Source: Clarkia xantiana subsp. parviflora (taxonomy: Eukaryota > Streptophyta > Magnoliopsida > Myrtales > Onagraceae). Taken from it: 64,000 bases of DNA. The translations under genes and the position numbers were made by a program. Below, one piece after another: positions 11,177 through 23,074 of the stretch. Within the stretch, counting starts at the first letter, position 1. The number at the start of each line of letters is the position of its first letter. Under the pieces are notes generated by a model. That model saw nothing but the letters and a program-made list of their open reading frames with translations, ran no database searches and was not told the origin of the DNA. Where the stretch lies: contig JAPTYO010000002.1 in the NCBI GenBank assembly GCA_036873135.1, positions 40,105,452 to 40,169,451 on the forward strand, in the 5' to 3' direction.

Positions 11177-13464
11177 AGTTTTTATTAAGTGTGTTGCCCT
11201 TTCACTTTCTTCTCCTAGGTATTGTGCAAATTCCTTTCTTTGAAATTTGTTACTTTTTGTATACTTTTTTGTATACTTAGGTTCAGCTTTTCTAGGGCTT
11301 TACAATTGTGGACTGAAATTCTAATGTTCTTGATAATATGAGCATTCTATATAAAGGAGGAATGTTTCCGAATATATATATATTAGAGTATGATGATGTG
11401 CAAATCTATCCCGGGTTAATTTTTTCATCCAAAAATAAACTTTTGGGTATGTTGGCATGAATAACCACCGAGATAAATGATAATAAAATAAAAATGAAAA
11501 TTGTATATTTAAATAGCTAAAGAGCTAAGAACAAATCAGATTGCTCCTGTGATGACGTGGCAGCTAAAGAACTACCATAGTACCTAAATTATATAATACT
11601 ACGCGCGGGTTGATGTAAAAATAAAATAAAAAATATTCAAAACACTAATAAAAAATATACTGTATGTAAAATAAAATAAAAATATCCAAATTATTATCAT
11701 ACACAAAATTTTATAACTACGCATAATACACAAATCAAGAGATAATTTCCAATTTGAATTGTTAGTCCACTAACAATATATGATATGCCAGATTTTAGGG
11801 TTTTATCAAAGCTAATTCATCTATCGAGTCATAATATAGTCCCGATGAAGTTAAAATTTTGCATACTATAAAGCCGATGAGATCTAATCTCTTTAATTAT
11901 TATTACTATTTTCAAATAAATATCTCAGACTTTTAAGTTTAACACTCATAATTATACTATATGCAACACTTAAATTGCCATAAATTCAAAATTATAGTTT
12001 ATTCAACATAAGACCAACCAATTATTTTATTTAATAAAAAAAAATTGCTTAGCCCAACTCCTATCTATCCTATCAGTTACAGTTATTTTTCTAAGTGGAT
12101 ATGGGCCTAAAAAGTACTGATAGATGAGGGCCTAAAGTTAAAGCTCACATTTCGACAAAACCGAGACTTCACGATCACGAAGCAAAGTCTTCAATCGAGC
12201 CACGTGGTCTTCGGTCTTCACGAAGCTTCTTCCCTAAATTATCATACCAGTTTCCCCCATTAATGCACCTGAATTCCTATCTCCCTCCATCCATATTTTG
12301 TGTGTGTTTCCATATATATATTGCCAAAACCCTAATATTGATTTCCTTCTGGCAGCATCAAACAGAGAGTGAGATACCAGTTAGGCTCCCGCCGGCGGTT
12401 CGTCATCTGCACCTTCGTCTGTTGACCCGAGTTCCATCGGCTACTCTCTTCGATCGAGCCATGGAATCTGGTTGAGGTGGTGCTGCTATGGACTCTAGTG
12501 GAGGTGATGAATGGTGTTGCTATGGTCTTCGGTGGAGGTAGTTGCTTGCTCTGATTTCTTGTCGTCTAAGTAAATCATCAAATTTATCTCGCCCATGACG
12601 AATTGTGTGTGGGAATAGAGCCGAAATCTTCAATCACCTCAAATATGGACTCGAACCCACAGATTTGGGTTCATGCATATGAGTTTGGAGTCCAATTGGG
12701 GCGAGTCTTCACTGGGCACGTCCATACATATGAGTTTGGAGTCCAATTGCGTCTATTCCACTGTTTCTGCTTCGTCTTCTTCATGTTCTTCCACATGTAG
12801 TATTGAATTTGTGTTCTGTACTTCTCTTGATGTCCGTCAAATTGTGGTTGATTTCAACTTGTCTTTTGCAGAACCAGATAAAAAACTCATTGCTTCAAAC
12901 GGCTCCTATCCTGCTAAGACCAATGCAAGTTCATTTCAGGGACTACTGTTGACGGTATAAGAAGCACAATTTCAAACCTTTGGTGGAGGAAGTGTCGAGT
13001 ATTAAGGAATTTAAATTGATTGGAATCGAAGAGAAGGGGAAAAGGCAAGGCAACAGAACGCCATTGACAGATGAGAGATAGAGACATTTAATCTCTGAAT
13101 TAATTGATACAGTAATCGTTGCTAAAGATTAGCATTGATTTGCATGAGCTGACGTGTCTAGCTGAGAGTACTCCTCTACTGAAACCATCTGTATTAGGTG
13201 TGATACTGATGCATGCGACGTCGTTTTGCTTTAGAAATTAGGAGTTGAGTGCAACTTCGTTTTTTCTGAGGATGAAAATGTAGAAAGACTAATGAACCGA
13301 TGTCGTTTTGCACTGGAGAGAAGTTATGGTGTGGATTTCAATTGTTGAAGCGGTGTCGCTTGCACTGATTAAGAATGAAGACTAATTATAACGTCAATTT
13401 TAGATCTGACGTGTCAACTTTGCAGCAAGGGATAATCAGGCTAAGTATATTATTTAGATATAAA
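11177..13464. other. Intergenic DNA without a recognisable gene
   Basis: AT-rich to about 12100, then 12120-13080 is less AT-rich and looks like transcript-leader sequence (pyrimidine tracts, the TATA-like tccatatatatatt near 12310). Frames there are short and broken (for example the ATG at 12461 meets TGA after four codons). A 23-bp motif (catatgagtttggagtccaatt) occurs twice, at about 12676 and 12727. A gene fragment is possible, but I cannot name it. Confidence 0.35.
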
Positions 13465-13473
13465 TATTTATTT

Positions 13474-14305
13474 GGGTTAAAGGTACTTTTCATACTACAT
13501 GTTTGGCCGAATGTGACTTTTAGTACCGGATGTTTGGTTTTGTATTCTTTTGGTACCAAACGTTAGAAAAAATGTGGTTTTTGGTACATCCGTTTGTTAT
13601 CCGTTAGTTTTTTCTGTTAAATGACATGTGCAAGTCACGTGACCGACCCTAAACTTTCGATTTTATTCAATTAAGTCCCTCAAATATATTCATAACTTTT
13701 AATTTGTTTAATTTAGTCCCAAAACTTCAAAAATCGATTTCAATTTAACCATTAAACTCAATTGACCTAGCCGGACCTGGCCTAGGATTAGGTCCGACCC
13801 TGGGTCGCTGGACCTAGCCAATCCTGACCCAGGGTCGGACCTAGCCCTAGGCTAGGTCCGGCTAGGTCAATAGGGACCTAGCCCAAATTCGACCCAAATT
13901 GGGCTAGATCCCAATTGACCTAGCCAGACCTAGCCTAGGGCTAGGTCCGACCCTGGGTCAGGGTTGGCTGGGTCCGGCGACCCCAACCCAGGTTCGGACC
14001 TACCCCTAGGCTAGGTCCGGCTAGGTCAATTGGGTTCGATGATTCAACTGGAATTGATTTTGAAGTTTTGGGACTAAATTAAAAAAATTAAAAGTTATGA
14101 ATATATTTGAGGGACTAAATTGAACAAAATCGAAAGTTTAGGGTTGGTCACGTGACTTGCACATGTCAGTTAACGGAAAAAACTAACGGATGTACCAAAA
14201 GCCACATTTTTTCAAACGTTTGATACTAAAAGTATACAAAACCAAACATCCGGTACTAAAAGCCGCATTCGGCCAAACATGTAGTATAAAAAATACCTTT
14301 AACCC
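13474..14305. mobile_element. Fold-back Mutator-like MITE
   Basis: Terminal inverted repeats start GGGTTAAAGGTA on both ends and extend for roughly 280 bp with few mismatches. They are flanked by a perfect 9-bp target duplication TATTTATTT (13465-13473 and 14306-14314), the hallmark of Mutator-like transposition. The centre (about 13757-14036) is itself palindromic, built from gacctagcc/ggctaggtc words, so the whole 832 bp can fold back. No transposase is encoded. Confidence 0.9.
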
Positions 14306-14314
14306 TATTTATTT

Positions 14315-15266
14315 TTGTAATAGTATGATATTATGAAGATTATTTTGGTTCGGGTTTCTTAATATACATAGTAAAAATTGTAAACATAAATATATGTATA
14401 TTTTTAACAATATAAAATCTAACTTGAAATTTTTGTTTAATTTCTAATCATTATGTATTGTATAACTTTTTTCATATAAATTTTCTTAAGTAGATAACAT
14501 TTTTTCAATTAATTGATATTTTAGGGAAAGTAAGTATATGTTCACATGCTATGACATACATATGAAAAATTATAATTTTGTAATTACAAAAACTCGGGCA
14601 TGTGACACTCTTCGTATATTCATTCGAGTTTCTTGAAATAATAATAATATTTGCTTACGTACTCTACTATAATAATTAGAACAAAAAATGTATCAATTAT
14701 AATAATAATATCTTTCATAATTGACTTTTTAATGAAAGTGAAACATCTTTCATCTATGATATTACTTTATCAAAACAAAAGTAATATTTATTTAATTAGT
14801 TATTAAAATATGTATTTTTAATTTAATATTTGTGATAATACGATACAAATAAATATCATAAAAATTAAGTCGAAAAACTTGAGTTAAATCTATATGGTAG
14901 TAAATGTATAGTTTATTACTTTACCAACTAACACTAATTAACCATTAAATATATCAATATATATACATATTTTTAATATCGTCTAATTTATAATTAAATA
15001 ATCTTTAGTAAATAAAATTTCAGTAATTAAAAATAATACAATTTATAATATATTTCATATATAATTTTATTTTATTTATATATTGTTTAAATTTAATTAA
15101 AAAAATTGTAATATTTATTAACTTAATAAATAATTCTAATTTAAACTTTTTGTACACTATGCATTATAAAAAATAAACTAAACATATAGAAATAATAAAG
15201 TGAAATACGATTAAATTAAAGTTATTATGTATTAGTATTACCACGCCAACTAGTATACATATATAA
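14315..15266. other. AT-rich intergenic DNA
   Basis: Very AT-rich with many stops in all frames. I see no gene or structured repeat here. Confidence 0.6.
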
Positions 15267-16090
15267 GGGTTAATAACACAATAAGTACCTGAATGTTTGC
15301 CCATGTTGCCAATTGGGGTCTGAATTGAAAAATGATATTATTAAGGGCCTGAATTTTGAGTTTTGTTTTCTTTCGGGTCTCCGTCTATTTTTTCTGTTAA
15401 AAATGACGGAACCACGTTAAAAGACAGAATTACCCTTTTGCAATTATTATATAATTTATCAGTTTATTTAATGAAATGTGAAATTTCTAAAATACCCATG
15501 CACACTAATTATGGCCTTAAGGCCACCACGGCTCCGGCCACCGCCACCGACCACCACCCAGCTCCGGCGACCACCACCCCAGCTCCGGCGACCACCACCC
15601 CAGCTCCGGCGACCCAAACCCCCCTCCGGTCGGAGCCAAAAAGCTCTGATCGAAGCTCCAAAACTCCGATTGGAGCTTTGTGGCTCCGATCGAAGCTATT
15701 TTGGGTCGCCGGAAGGGGGTTAGGGTCGCCGGAGGGGGGTTAGGGTCGCCGGAGGGGGGTTAGGGTCGCCGGAGCCGGGGTGGTGGTCGCCGGAGCCGGG
15801 TGGTGGTTGCCGGAGCTGTGGTGGTTTAAAGGGCATTTTCGTCTTTTTAGGTCAAACATGTGAGGGACATACTTTGGTCAAAGGGCATTTTCGGATTTTC
15901 AGTTTATTTTCGGTCACATGCCCAGCATGTGACCACTTTCCGTCACTTTTAATAGAAAAATTAGACGGAGACCTCTCATATAAATATAACTCAAAATTCA
16001 GGCCCTTAATAATATCATTTTTCAATTCAGACCCCAATTGGCAACATAGTCAAACATTCAGACCCATATTGTGTTCTTATTCAAGTTTTC
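15267..16090. mobile_element. Second fold-back element, long terminal inverted repeats
   Basis: The left arm (gttgccaattggggtctgaa...aagggcctgaattttgag, about 15306-15361) is repeated inverted at about 15992-16050. The interior is also an inverted repeat of GC-rich 'gtcgccggagccgg' words, with a run of ggtcgccggaggggggttag units at 15700-15780. It resembles non-autonomous MULE-type fold-backs. I could not find a clean target duplication, so the outermost ends are uncertain by about 20 bp. The Pro/Thr/Ala-rich frame at 15363-15743 is a by-product of the repeats. Confidence 0.7.
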
Positions 16091-17625
16091 CCCTCTCATT
16101 CTCTCTCTCATTATATCACTCTGTAAAATGGTTTCATAATTTTCTCACATTCGTGATTGCATGTTCTTCGTTTCCGCTTCATCGTATCAATAGTTTCAAT
16201 ATAAATTTCCTTCTGATTTGTTATTTCTTCATTCCGATAGTTTCAGGGAATTCATTTTCTGCTTCCTGCCCAGTAATTGATACCTGAAGTGAGCGTGAAA
16301 GCACGATTACCACGGTGGTATCTTCTTTCGAAATCTGGTGAATCGTAAATTGTGAGTGAATTCACATTCTGTTTGAGCGTCCATGATGGCTGATATGGGC
16401 GATTTGAATGATCAATTGTACCGAGTATTATCAGATCTGGTCTCAATAGATCAAGGAATGATTGCTTGTTAAAAGAAATATGTGTTTCATCGGAAAAATC
16501 TTTTTCTTGTAATTCCGTTCCTGCTGCTCAACGACGAAAATTGAATAATTGCAATGCAATTTTCAATGCTTGGCTTTGTAATTCAGTACAGAAGATCTAG
16601 CCAGTGGACTTGTCTATAATCCAACATCTCGGAGAATTTGGGGTAGATGTAACTCTATTTGTTGCATATATATATATATATAAGTAAAAGATAAAAGTGA
16701 TACATTTTTTTATTGGTATTAATGAAACTAATGTCATTGTTTGCACAAATCTCTTTGTGTCGGTTTTTGTCAAGCCTAAGTGTTGCATATTCTATTTTGT
16801 TACAAGAATATCAAAGGAGTGTTGCTGGGTTAATTACAAATAGTTTGATTATTAATACTAATGTTGATACTGTTGTTTTGTTCTCTGCAAAAAAAAAAAA
16901 AAAAAAAAAAATCCTTCTTATTATGGTGTTATTAACTTAAGAGTTCTTTTAAACAAGAGGTGGATTTATTGGTGGCAGAGCTTCTTTTCTATTCAGGATG
17001 GGTGGATAAGTCTGTATCAACAGTTTTTACTGTGGTGCTGAGGTCATATAATTGATACTTACTTGTTTGACTAAGAATAGAGTACCTGAAAATGTTTTAA
17101 AGAAATAGAGTAGTATATATCCAAATTGATCTAGTCTAGCCTAGGTCGAATTCAGATAATTTCCTTTGGCAAGCAAATGTGCTTTTCTTCATTGTGGTTG
17201 CTTGTTGCATTTGTGTTTTCACTACTCTACTTGTAAAATTTTCACTTCCCCAATTATGTCCAAATATTCTTGGCCAAAAAAAAAATTATGTCCAAATATT
17301 TATTATTTTATTAATTAATTATTAATAACAAAGTAGAAAAATTCTCTATCTTTGATAATTTTTTCTCCAATAATTTTTTTTTTTTTTAATTTAGGGTAAA
17401 ACAATGAGTTGAATCTTAAAAGTCATAATAAATTTGGTCTTTAGATAAATAGAATCTCCATTTCCATATACATTTTTTTCTTGTTTTTTTGTGTGTGATA
17501 ATTATTCACTTTTCAAACCAAGATGCCAACGAGACAATGTTGAAAACGAGGCAACCACGAAATGATGAACTGCTGAACTCCTCCTCCTCCTCCTCTATCC
17601 AACCAACCATGCAGCAGCAGACTGA
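16091..17625. other. Mostly non-coding, with an A-run at 16890-16911
   Basis: Apart from the small frame at 16383, no coding sequence is visible. The 20-odd-base A run preceded by 3'UTR-like sequence suggests a retroposed cDNA or simply an A-rich tract. A (TA)n run occurs at 16667-16682. Confidence 0.35.
16383..16472 (+). CDS. Possible 29-codon small ORF (unrecognised)
   Basis: Reads MMADMGDLNDQLYRVLSDLV... and ends MIAC. It lies in a transcript-like stretch between a pyrimidine-rich region and a 20-odd-base A run at about 16890. It does not match a family I know. It could be a uORF, a remnant N-terminus of a retroposed gene, or chance. Confidence 0.2.
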   Translation: MMADMGDLNDQLYRVLSDLVSIDQGMIAC

Positions 17626-19882
17626 CTAATAACTGAAGAAGAAATTACTTGTCGTTTTTACAACAGATAAGTGGTGGTATTTGGAAATGACCAGATTACC
17701 CTCAACATCGACATTCCCATATTCATCTAGACTGACGGGGTAGGCAACAATTTTGCAAGATCCTTCCGTGCTTCCCTTAAGATCAACACCATAGTAACAT
17801 AAATGGTCCAGAATGCTTGTCCCAGATACTGATCTGTTTGCACCAACATTATAAGTAAACAAACACTGTTATAATTTCTTTTTAATTAATTAATACAATG
17901 TTTTCTTTTCAAGATGATGTGATTTACCTACAACAAGATGGATCCTCCCCAGAGAGATCACAAATCTTCTCTATTGAATAAACCAAACTCTCTGTTTCAA
18001 CATTGTGAAGCCATACCTGCAATTAACAATAATTTTTTTTATCGAATTGCCTGCCACTCAATATATACATACAGGGATTCTCTTTTACCACTAAAACTTT
18101 TACCTCTCTAGGAAAATGGTGGTAGGTTTTATGTGGAAAATGAGAGAAATATGGAGGCAAATGAGGCACAATGTCATGTCCATTAGTAACTCGAATTGTA
18201 TTTGGCACGAGTTTGCTGTAACATTCTGCAAACACAGCATTGCCGATACGAGGTTGCCCAAATGTCATAACCTCAACATCCTGGGCTTCAAAGTTGACCT
18301 GTAGAATGAAATTATTATTTATATCTACATGTCAAAATTTATTGTTTTTACATTCCTTAAAAGATAGTCAAGACTATAGAGGGATTAGTGACACTCACTG
18401 CAAGATCAAGTGCACAAAAGGATGCCATAGCGCCTCCCATTGAATGCCCTGTCAAGATGATTTTCAGGTCCCCATACAATGCCTTTGCTCTATTAATGCC
18501 ATTCAGAATTCCAGGGCGCATTGTCGTGTTATGATAGGCAGAGTAGAATCCATGATGAACCTTAAACAATACACCATGTAAAACAGAAAGCACTTCTCAA
18601 GATAACAACAAAATAATTAAGTGTAATTATACCAAAGCATCATCAGGCATTGAGGGGTAGTTTATATCAAGCTGTTTCCAGTAAAGGTCATCAATCCAAT
18701 TCTGTATGCTGCAATAGAATTGAAGTCAACATATATGGTAAATAGACTGCTAGAGTTCAAGGCAGAATCACCATTCAAAAAGTAAAATTACATAGGGTAG
18801 CTAGGAACAAGACCACCCTAACCTGTTTCCATGGGTGCCTCTAAATGCAATGACAATAGCATTCAAATCCTCTGCCACACCAACATATGCCTGCATGTGC
18901 ATGAGATAGTCTATAATTTTCAGAAATGATTAACTAAGACCCGACTTGAATACTAGGAAACAGCAAATACCTGTAAACAGTGCACCACATCAACAATCAG
19001 CTCAATGAGTTCAAATCCCTAAAACCAAATTAAGGACCATTTAAAATATGATACACAGCCTATATTTGGTAAGTGATTATAAATAATATCTCAAATACCT
19101 CAGTTAGGTCATCACACCTTTCACATGTCCAGTTAAAGAGTTTCGTCATGTCCGACTCATAAATCTACAGCAGAGAAGGTCACAATCTCGTTATTATCTC
19201 CTCAAAATTTGCATTATTAGAAACAGCTAATGCTTTTTTTTCCTGAAGACTACAACTGAATGCGAATTTAACAAATTGTGTACATAAACAGTGGAAAGTT
19301 TCATTTTATAGCTCGGGTAACGGAAAAGATGGACTTACTGCAGCTGCATACTCCACTAATATAGTGGCTAGAGTATGATTATATACAGGCTCATGATTCA
19401 CCTGTTGGAGCTGAAGTTCTGCATGAGAAAAAACATATAACTGTAAATCAATAAGGATTTTGAAACCTCATCTTAAACCATTTCGGAATGGAATAACAAG
19501 AAGCATCTCCCAGTAGTGAAAATAAAGTACCATAAAAGAAACAGATTTTTCTTCTCTTAATCGACAAGCTCTACTATTGCATCTCCATCTAAGTAGTAAT
19601 CAATGCAACTAACCAATTCAAGAATAGTATTTGCCCCTTTGGTATTTAGTTCATAGCAAAGTTCAATTGAGTTGATTTTGTCATTCAATCTAATACCTAA
19701 AAGCCTTCCATTTTCGTTCAATTCTTTACCTAATTGATTTGGATAAGGACAAAGTCATGCAATATGACATTCAATCACAGCTCAATTAACACGACAAGAA
19801 TGGAGCCATTACCTGCGGCGCTGGAAGCAGCTACCACACACAATAAAGTAATCAAACCTAACCAACATCTATATAGATCCAT
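17626..19882 (-). CDS. Secreted class 3 (alpha/beta-hydrolase) lipase, 10 coding exons
   Basis: Coding exons on the minus strand are 19813-19882, 19339-19418, 19099-19164, 18971-19018, 18823-18890, 18633-18708, 18399-18560, 18104-18298, 17928-18016 and 17626-17833. They join in frame with GT-AG borders to give 353 aa. Residues 1-23 form a signal peptide (MDLYRCWLGLITLLCVVAASSA). The lipase_3 fold follows, with the nucleophile elbow GHSMGG (Ser176), the acid in NGHDIVP (Asp232) and the base in DHLCYYG (His295), i.e. a complete catalytic triad. AFRGT upstream is the usual oxyanion-side motif. Length and exon pattern fit plant extracellular or ER-routed triacylglycerol lipase-like proteins of the At5g18630 type. 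It would hydrolyse acylglycerol esters; the true substrate is unknown. No stops or frameshifts were seen. Confidence 0.9.
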
Positions 19883-20028
19883 TAATACAGCCTGCAGCAG
19901 AAAAACAAGAACTGGTCACTGCCCTACGAGGACGACAATACAATATCGTAAAAACTTTTTCCATGAAATTCTTAATTAAAATCCCTACTGCATCGATTGT
20001 AGATCAGAGAGAGAGAGAGGGGAGTTAC

Positions 20029-20180
20029 CGGGAAAATGAGGAGCTCCGAGATGAGCTCTGGCCGGAGTCGTTATTAGTTAAGTCAGTTGCGTGGAAGGAA
20101 CACTGATCGGCCAAATAAGGAAGAGGATTAGAGAAGTTACTGGCGAAGGCAAGCAAAGATCTCTCCATCTTTCAAATTCG
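20029..20180 (-). promoter_or_regulatory. 5'UTR exon of the lipase gene, with uORF
   Basis: A minus-strand exon ending ...TTTTCCCG before gtaactcc (donor at 20028-20027) would splice to the acceptor ctgcag ahead of 19891. Its ATG at 20168 opens 49 codons (MERSLLAFASN...SFSRLY) that cross the splice. The stop TAA (19884-19882) shares its last base with the main ATG (TAATG). The main frame itself is closed upstream by a stop in this exon, which supports 19882 as the true start. The transcription start near 20180 is an estimate; a tttaaattta TATA-like tract lies just upstream. Confidence 0.55.
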
Positions 20181-20326
20181 AACCTGTAGTGCCTGATTTA
20201 CCCCTTCTCTTAAATTTAAATTACTCGAACGTGCGTAACGCGACTTAGTTACTTACGGATGCGAATTACGGAATCGAAATTGCAAATGCAAATGGCGTGC
20301 GATTGGAACAAAATGCTCATCTTTAA

Positions 20327-21099
20327 GGAGGATTTGGATAGATTACTTAAAATGTGAGATTACAAGTAACGTAAGTTATGTAATATAATGTTAGATTACA
20401 GTGTTATGTTGTGTTGTAATTTGGAATGTAATGTCAGATTACAGTATTAGGTATGTGTTGTAATATGATTTTGTTATTATTATATTAATATATATGAGAG
20501 TATATTATATCTTAATATGATAAGATTTAAAAGAGTATATATTTTGACAACAACTAACTTCTTAAAGATTATGTGTGTGGTTAATACTATAGTCATTTAT
20601 GAATTATAAAGACTAAATATTTAAACTCAATACACCAACTACTGAAATTCTATTAATTAAAACGTTATATATAGTTTTATAAGATATTTTTCATAAAAAA
20701 TGCAACGAAAAAATCTAACTCATTTTATATGAACATCATGTACGTTATTATTTATTATAATAATAAGTTATGAAATATATTAAAAAAATGGCAAAAAAAT
20801 ATATAAAAAATAATAATAATAAAAATATTATTACCATAATAACTATAAAGATAATACAAATATTTTATCTATATAATAAATAATAACACTTCGTAATGTT
20901 GGACGTAATCTCACATTACATCTGTTTTTGGATGTAACCTCACATTACGTTGAATGAAGTTTGGACGTAATCTCATATTACAATGGACATTACATTACAA
21001 TGCACATTACGTTGTTTGGCAAACCAAGCAACGTAATGTGGATGTAATCTGGGACGTAATGTGAGATTACATCACACATTACATCCATCCAAACACCCC
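20327..21099. mobile_element. Tourist-like (PIF/Harbinger) MITE
   Basis: Ends read GGAGGATTTGGATAGAT and, inverted, GGGGTGTTTGGATGGAT, and are flanked by the 3-bp duplication TAA (20324-20326, 21100-21102). Subterminal copies of aatgtgagattac / gtaatctcacatt occur on both sides, so the element is partly palindromic. No transposase is encoded. It lies about 150 bp upstream of the lipase transcription start. Confidence 0.75.
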
Positions 21100-21102
21100 T
21101 AA

Positions 21103-21642
21103 TAAATTTAGGGCGGATTATAAATCCCGACAAACCCGAAGTCTGAGGAATCCGACCCTTTTAGAGATTAAAGACAAATTATTAGTTAATGTGTCGAGCA
21201 GGGAGTGACCCTTCTAGATAGGCCATCGGGATTAATACATATTTAGATTTATCATCTGCACCATATTATAGGTAGTGTTATATGATTAACATAAAATCTG
21301 TTTCTTCAGGAAAGTTCGAAAAAAATGTTTAAAATAAAGTAAAGTTATTTTGATTGAAAAATTAATATAGTAAAACAACCACGCATTTGATTTTATTTTA
21401 CACTTTTTTTTGCATTAAAATCTAAAATATTTACCTTTAAAGTAAATTAGTTAACTTCAAACTGAATAAAAGAGGAAAATATTTTAATTTAGTTATGAAT
21501 AATCTCATATTTCTATCTTTGCGTATCTATAACTCTATAGAGCCAATATATGATATATTATAATACACTAAAGTAAAAAGTATTATTTCAAAAAAAACTA
21601 AAAAATAAAAGTGAATTTCATACTGATAACTCAACAAAGGAG
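21103..21642. other. AT-rich intergenic DNA
   Basis: No gene, repeat or motif of note was seen. Confidence 0.5.
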
Positions 21643-21870
21643 TTTCTATCATGCTCTGCAAGTGGTATGCTTATGGTAATTTTTACACTAAGAAATATTT
21701 AACTGTAACACATGTAAAATTTAAAAGTGTAATTTTTTTTAATTACACCTCAAATTTCTATCACATTATTACTAATAACAAATTCCCTCTAAGGTTCACA
21801 TTTAGGGCGATAAAAAATGCAAAAAAAAAAAAAGTAATATAAACATAATGCTTGTGGAGCATGATAGAAA
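21643..21870. mobile_element. Small MITE
   Basis: TTTCTATCATGCTC at the left end is matched by its inverse (gagcatgatagaaa) at the right end. The similarity continues inward with mismatches for about 25 bp. The 228-bp AT-rich interior is non-coding. A clear target duplication could not be identified, so the superfamily is open. Confidence 0.6.
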
Positions 21871-22419
21871 TACCTTACAAAACGTAACTTTTTAGCTTTA
21901 CTTTAGTATAATAATTTTCTTGTATATTTGTTTTTCTCTCTTGTCTTCTTCTACCTTCTTCTTCTCCTAAAATCGAGATTTTCCTCTATACCTTCTTCTC
22001 TGAAAGTTTGCACTTTTTTTTTCTCTTTTTCTTCTGATTCTTCAATCAAGATGAAATAAAGTATTAAGCAAGCTAGAGATACATAGTACCAAACTCCCTT
22101 TTAATCAATTTCAAGGGGGTAAGATGAAAAAACCCCTAAATTTCTCTTCCAACTGAAGGGTGTTCTTAGAGTTTAGTGGGGGCACTTGCCACCTTTAGGC
22201 CTTAATTGGCTTCGTCTCAGCCCGCTAGTGACCATGGGAACGAATATATATTCATGACCAGCACTTTACCCTTTAATGACTGACCTGAAGTGAATGCGGA
22301 TTAGGCTGGGTGTGGAGCAAGAATGCTACAAGTATTGTCCTCCTGATGGGGGCCTCTCCTAGGACCACCCCGTGTGGAAAAAAAAATGTCAATCAACGTG
22401 ATGACCTATAGTTCGTAGA
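21871..22419. other. No recognisable gene
   Basis: Pyrimidine-rich 21930-22060, then 22140-22380 is of mixed composition with no coherent frame. An A9 run ends it at about 22388. Confidence 0.35.
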
Positions 22420-23047
22420 TTACATTGATATATGAAATTTTTTTTTTTGTGAAAGACATTCATATATTAAGAAGTAAACATTCACACTACAAAAGCGGCA
22501 AATGGTGAGGGAAAGGCCTCGCCCAAGTACCTTGAGTTTTGAAGAGATATAAAATCTTGATAGACGATGTCCAGATCCTACCCCAATTCTAGGAACCTTA
22601 ATGATTACAAAAGAAGAAAACCAAGTGCTAAGTATCTTAATATCATTAAGTAAACTAAAAAGAGCTTGTTGGTGGAGAGTTGCGCCTTTCATTACTTAAA
22701 CAAGGAGTAGAAAATCCGTCTTGAGTAATATTAACTCCCTCTGTCGTGGAAAGGAAAGAAAAAGTGCTACTCTATAATCTAGGCATTCTGCCAAAAAGGG
22801 GAAATATCCATGCATTAGTTCTACAGAAACTGTAGATAAAAAGTCAAAAGGGTTATAAAGTAAAGCTGCCATAGATAGTCTCCACTGCAATGTCACAGGC
22901 ACCAACGATGATTGAAGTCCATGAGTGAGGCATTTGATGAATCTCTGTGCCCTCTAACGATGGACGTTGTGATCTCCTGAGTGGGTGGCCTATAGGGTTA
23001 CCAAACACGCGTTCATTGTCATAACACAAAGAAAGAAGATTATTCAT
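22420..23047 (-). pseudogene. Degenerate LINE-type RNase H domain fragment
   Basis: Minus-strand frames carry, in order, AECLDYRVALFLS, RELILLKTDFLLLV, LLNDIKILSTWFSSFVI and VPRIGVGSGHRLSRFYIS. These align with the C-terminal RNase H domain common in plant non-LTR retrotransposons ('AE..A...AL', 'ETD...LV', 'VPR..N..AH.LARFA'). The pieces are in different frames separated by stops, so it is a decayed fragment. No RT or endonuclease domain is present nearby. Confidence 0.5.
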
Positions 23048-23074
23048 AAATCATTCAATACATGGCGTTATCGC

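Noticed and set aside
15363..15743. Pro/Thr/Ala-rich ORF resembling an extensin or arabinogalactan protein
   Set aside because: Falls entirely in the inverted-repeat core of a fold-back element; no signal peptide and the repeats explain the composition.
22140..22390. SINE ending in an A-run
   Set aside because: No A/B-box promoter or target duplication could be recognised; the A-run is only 9 bases.
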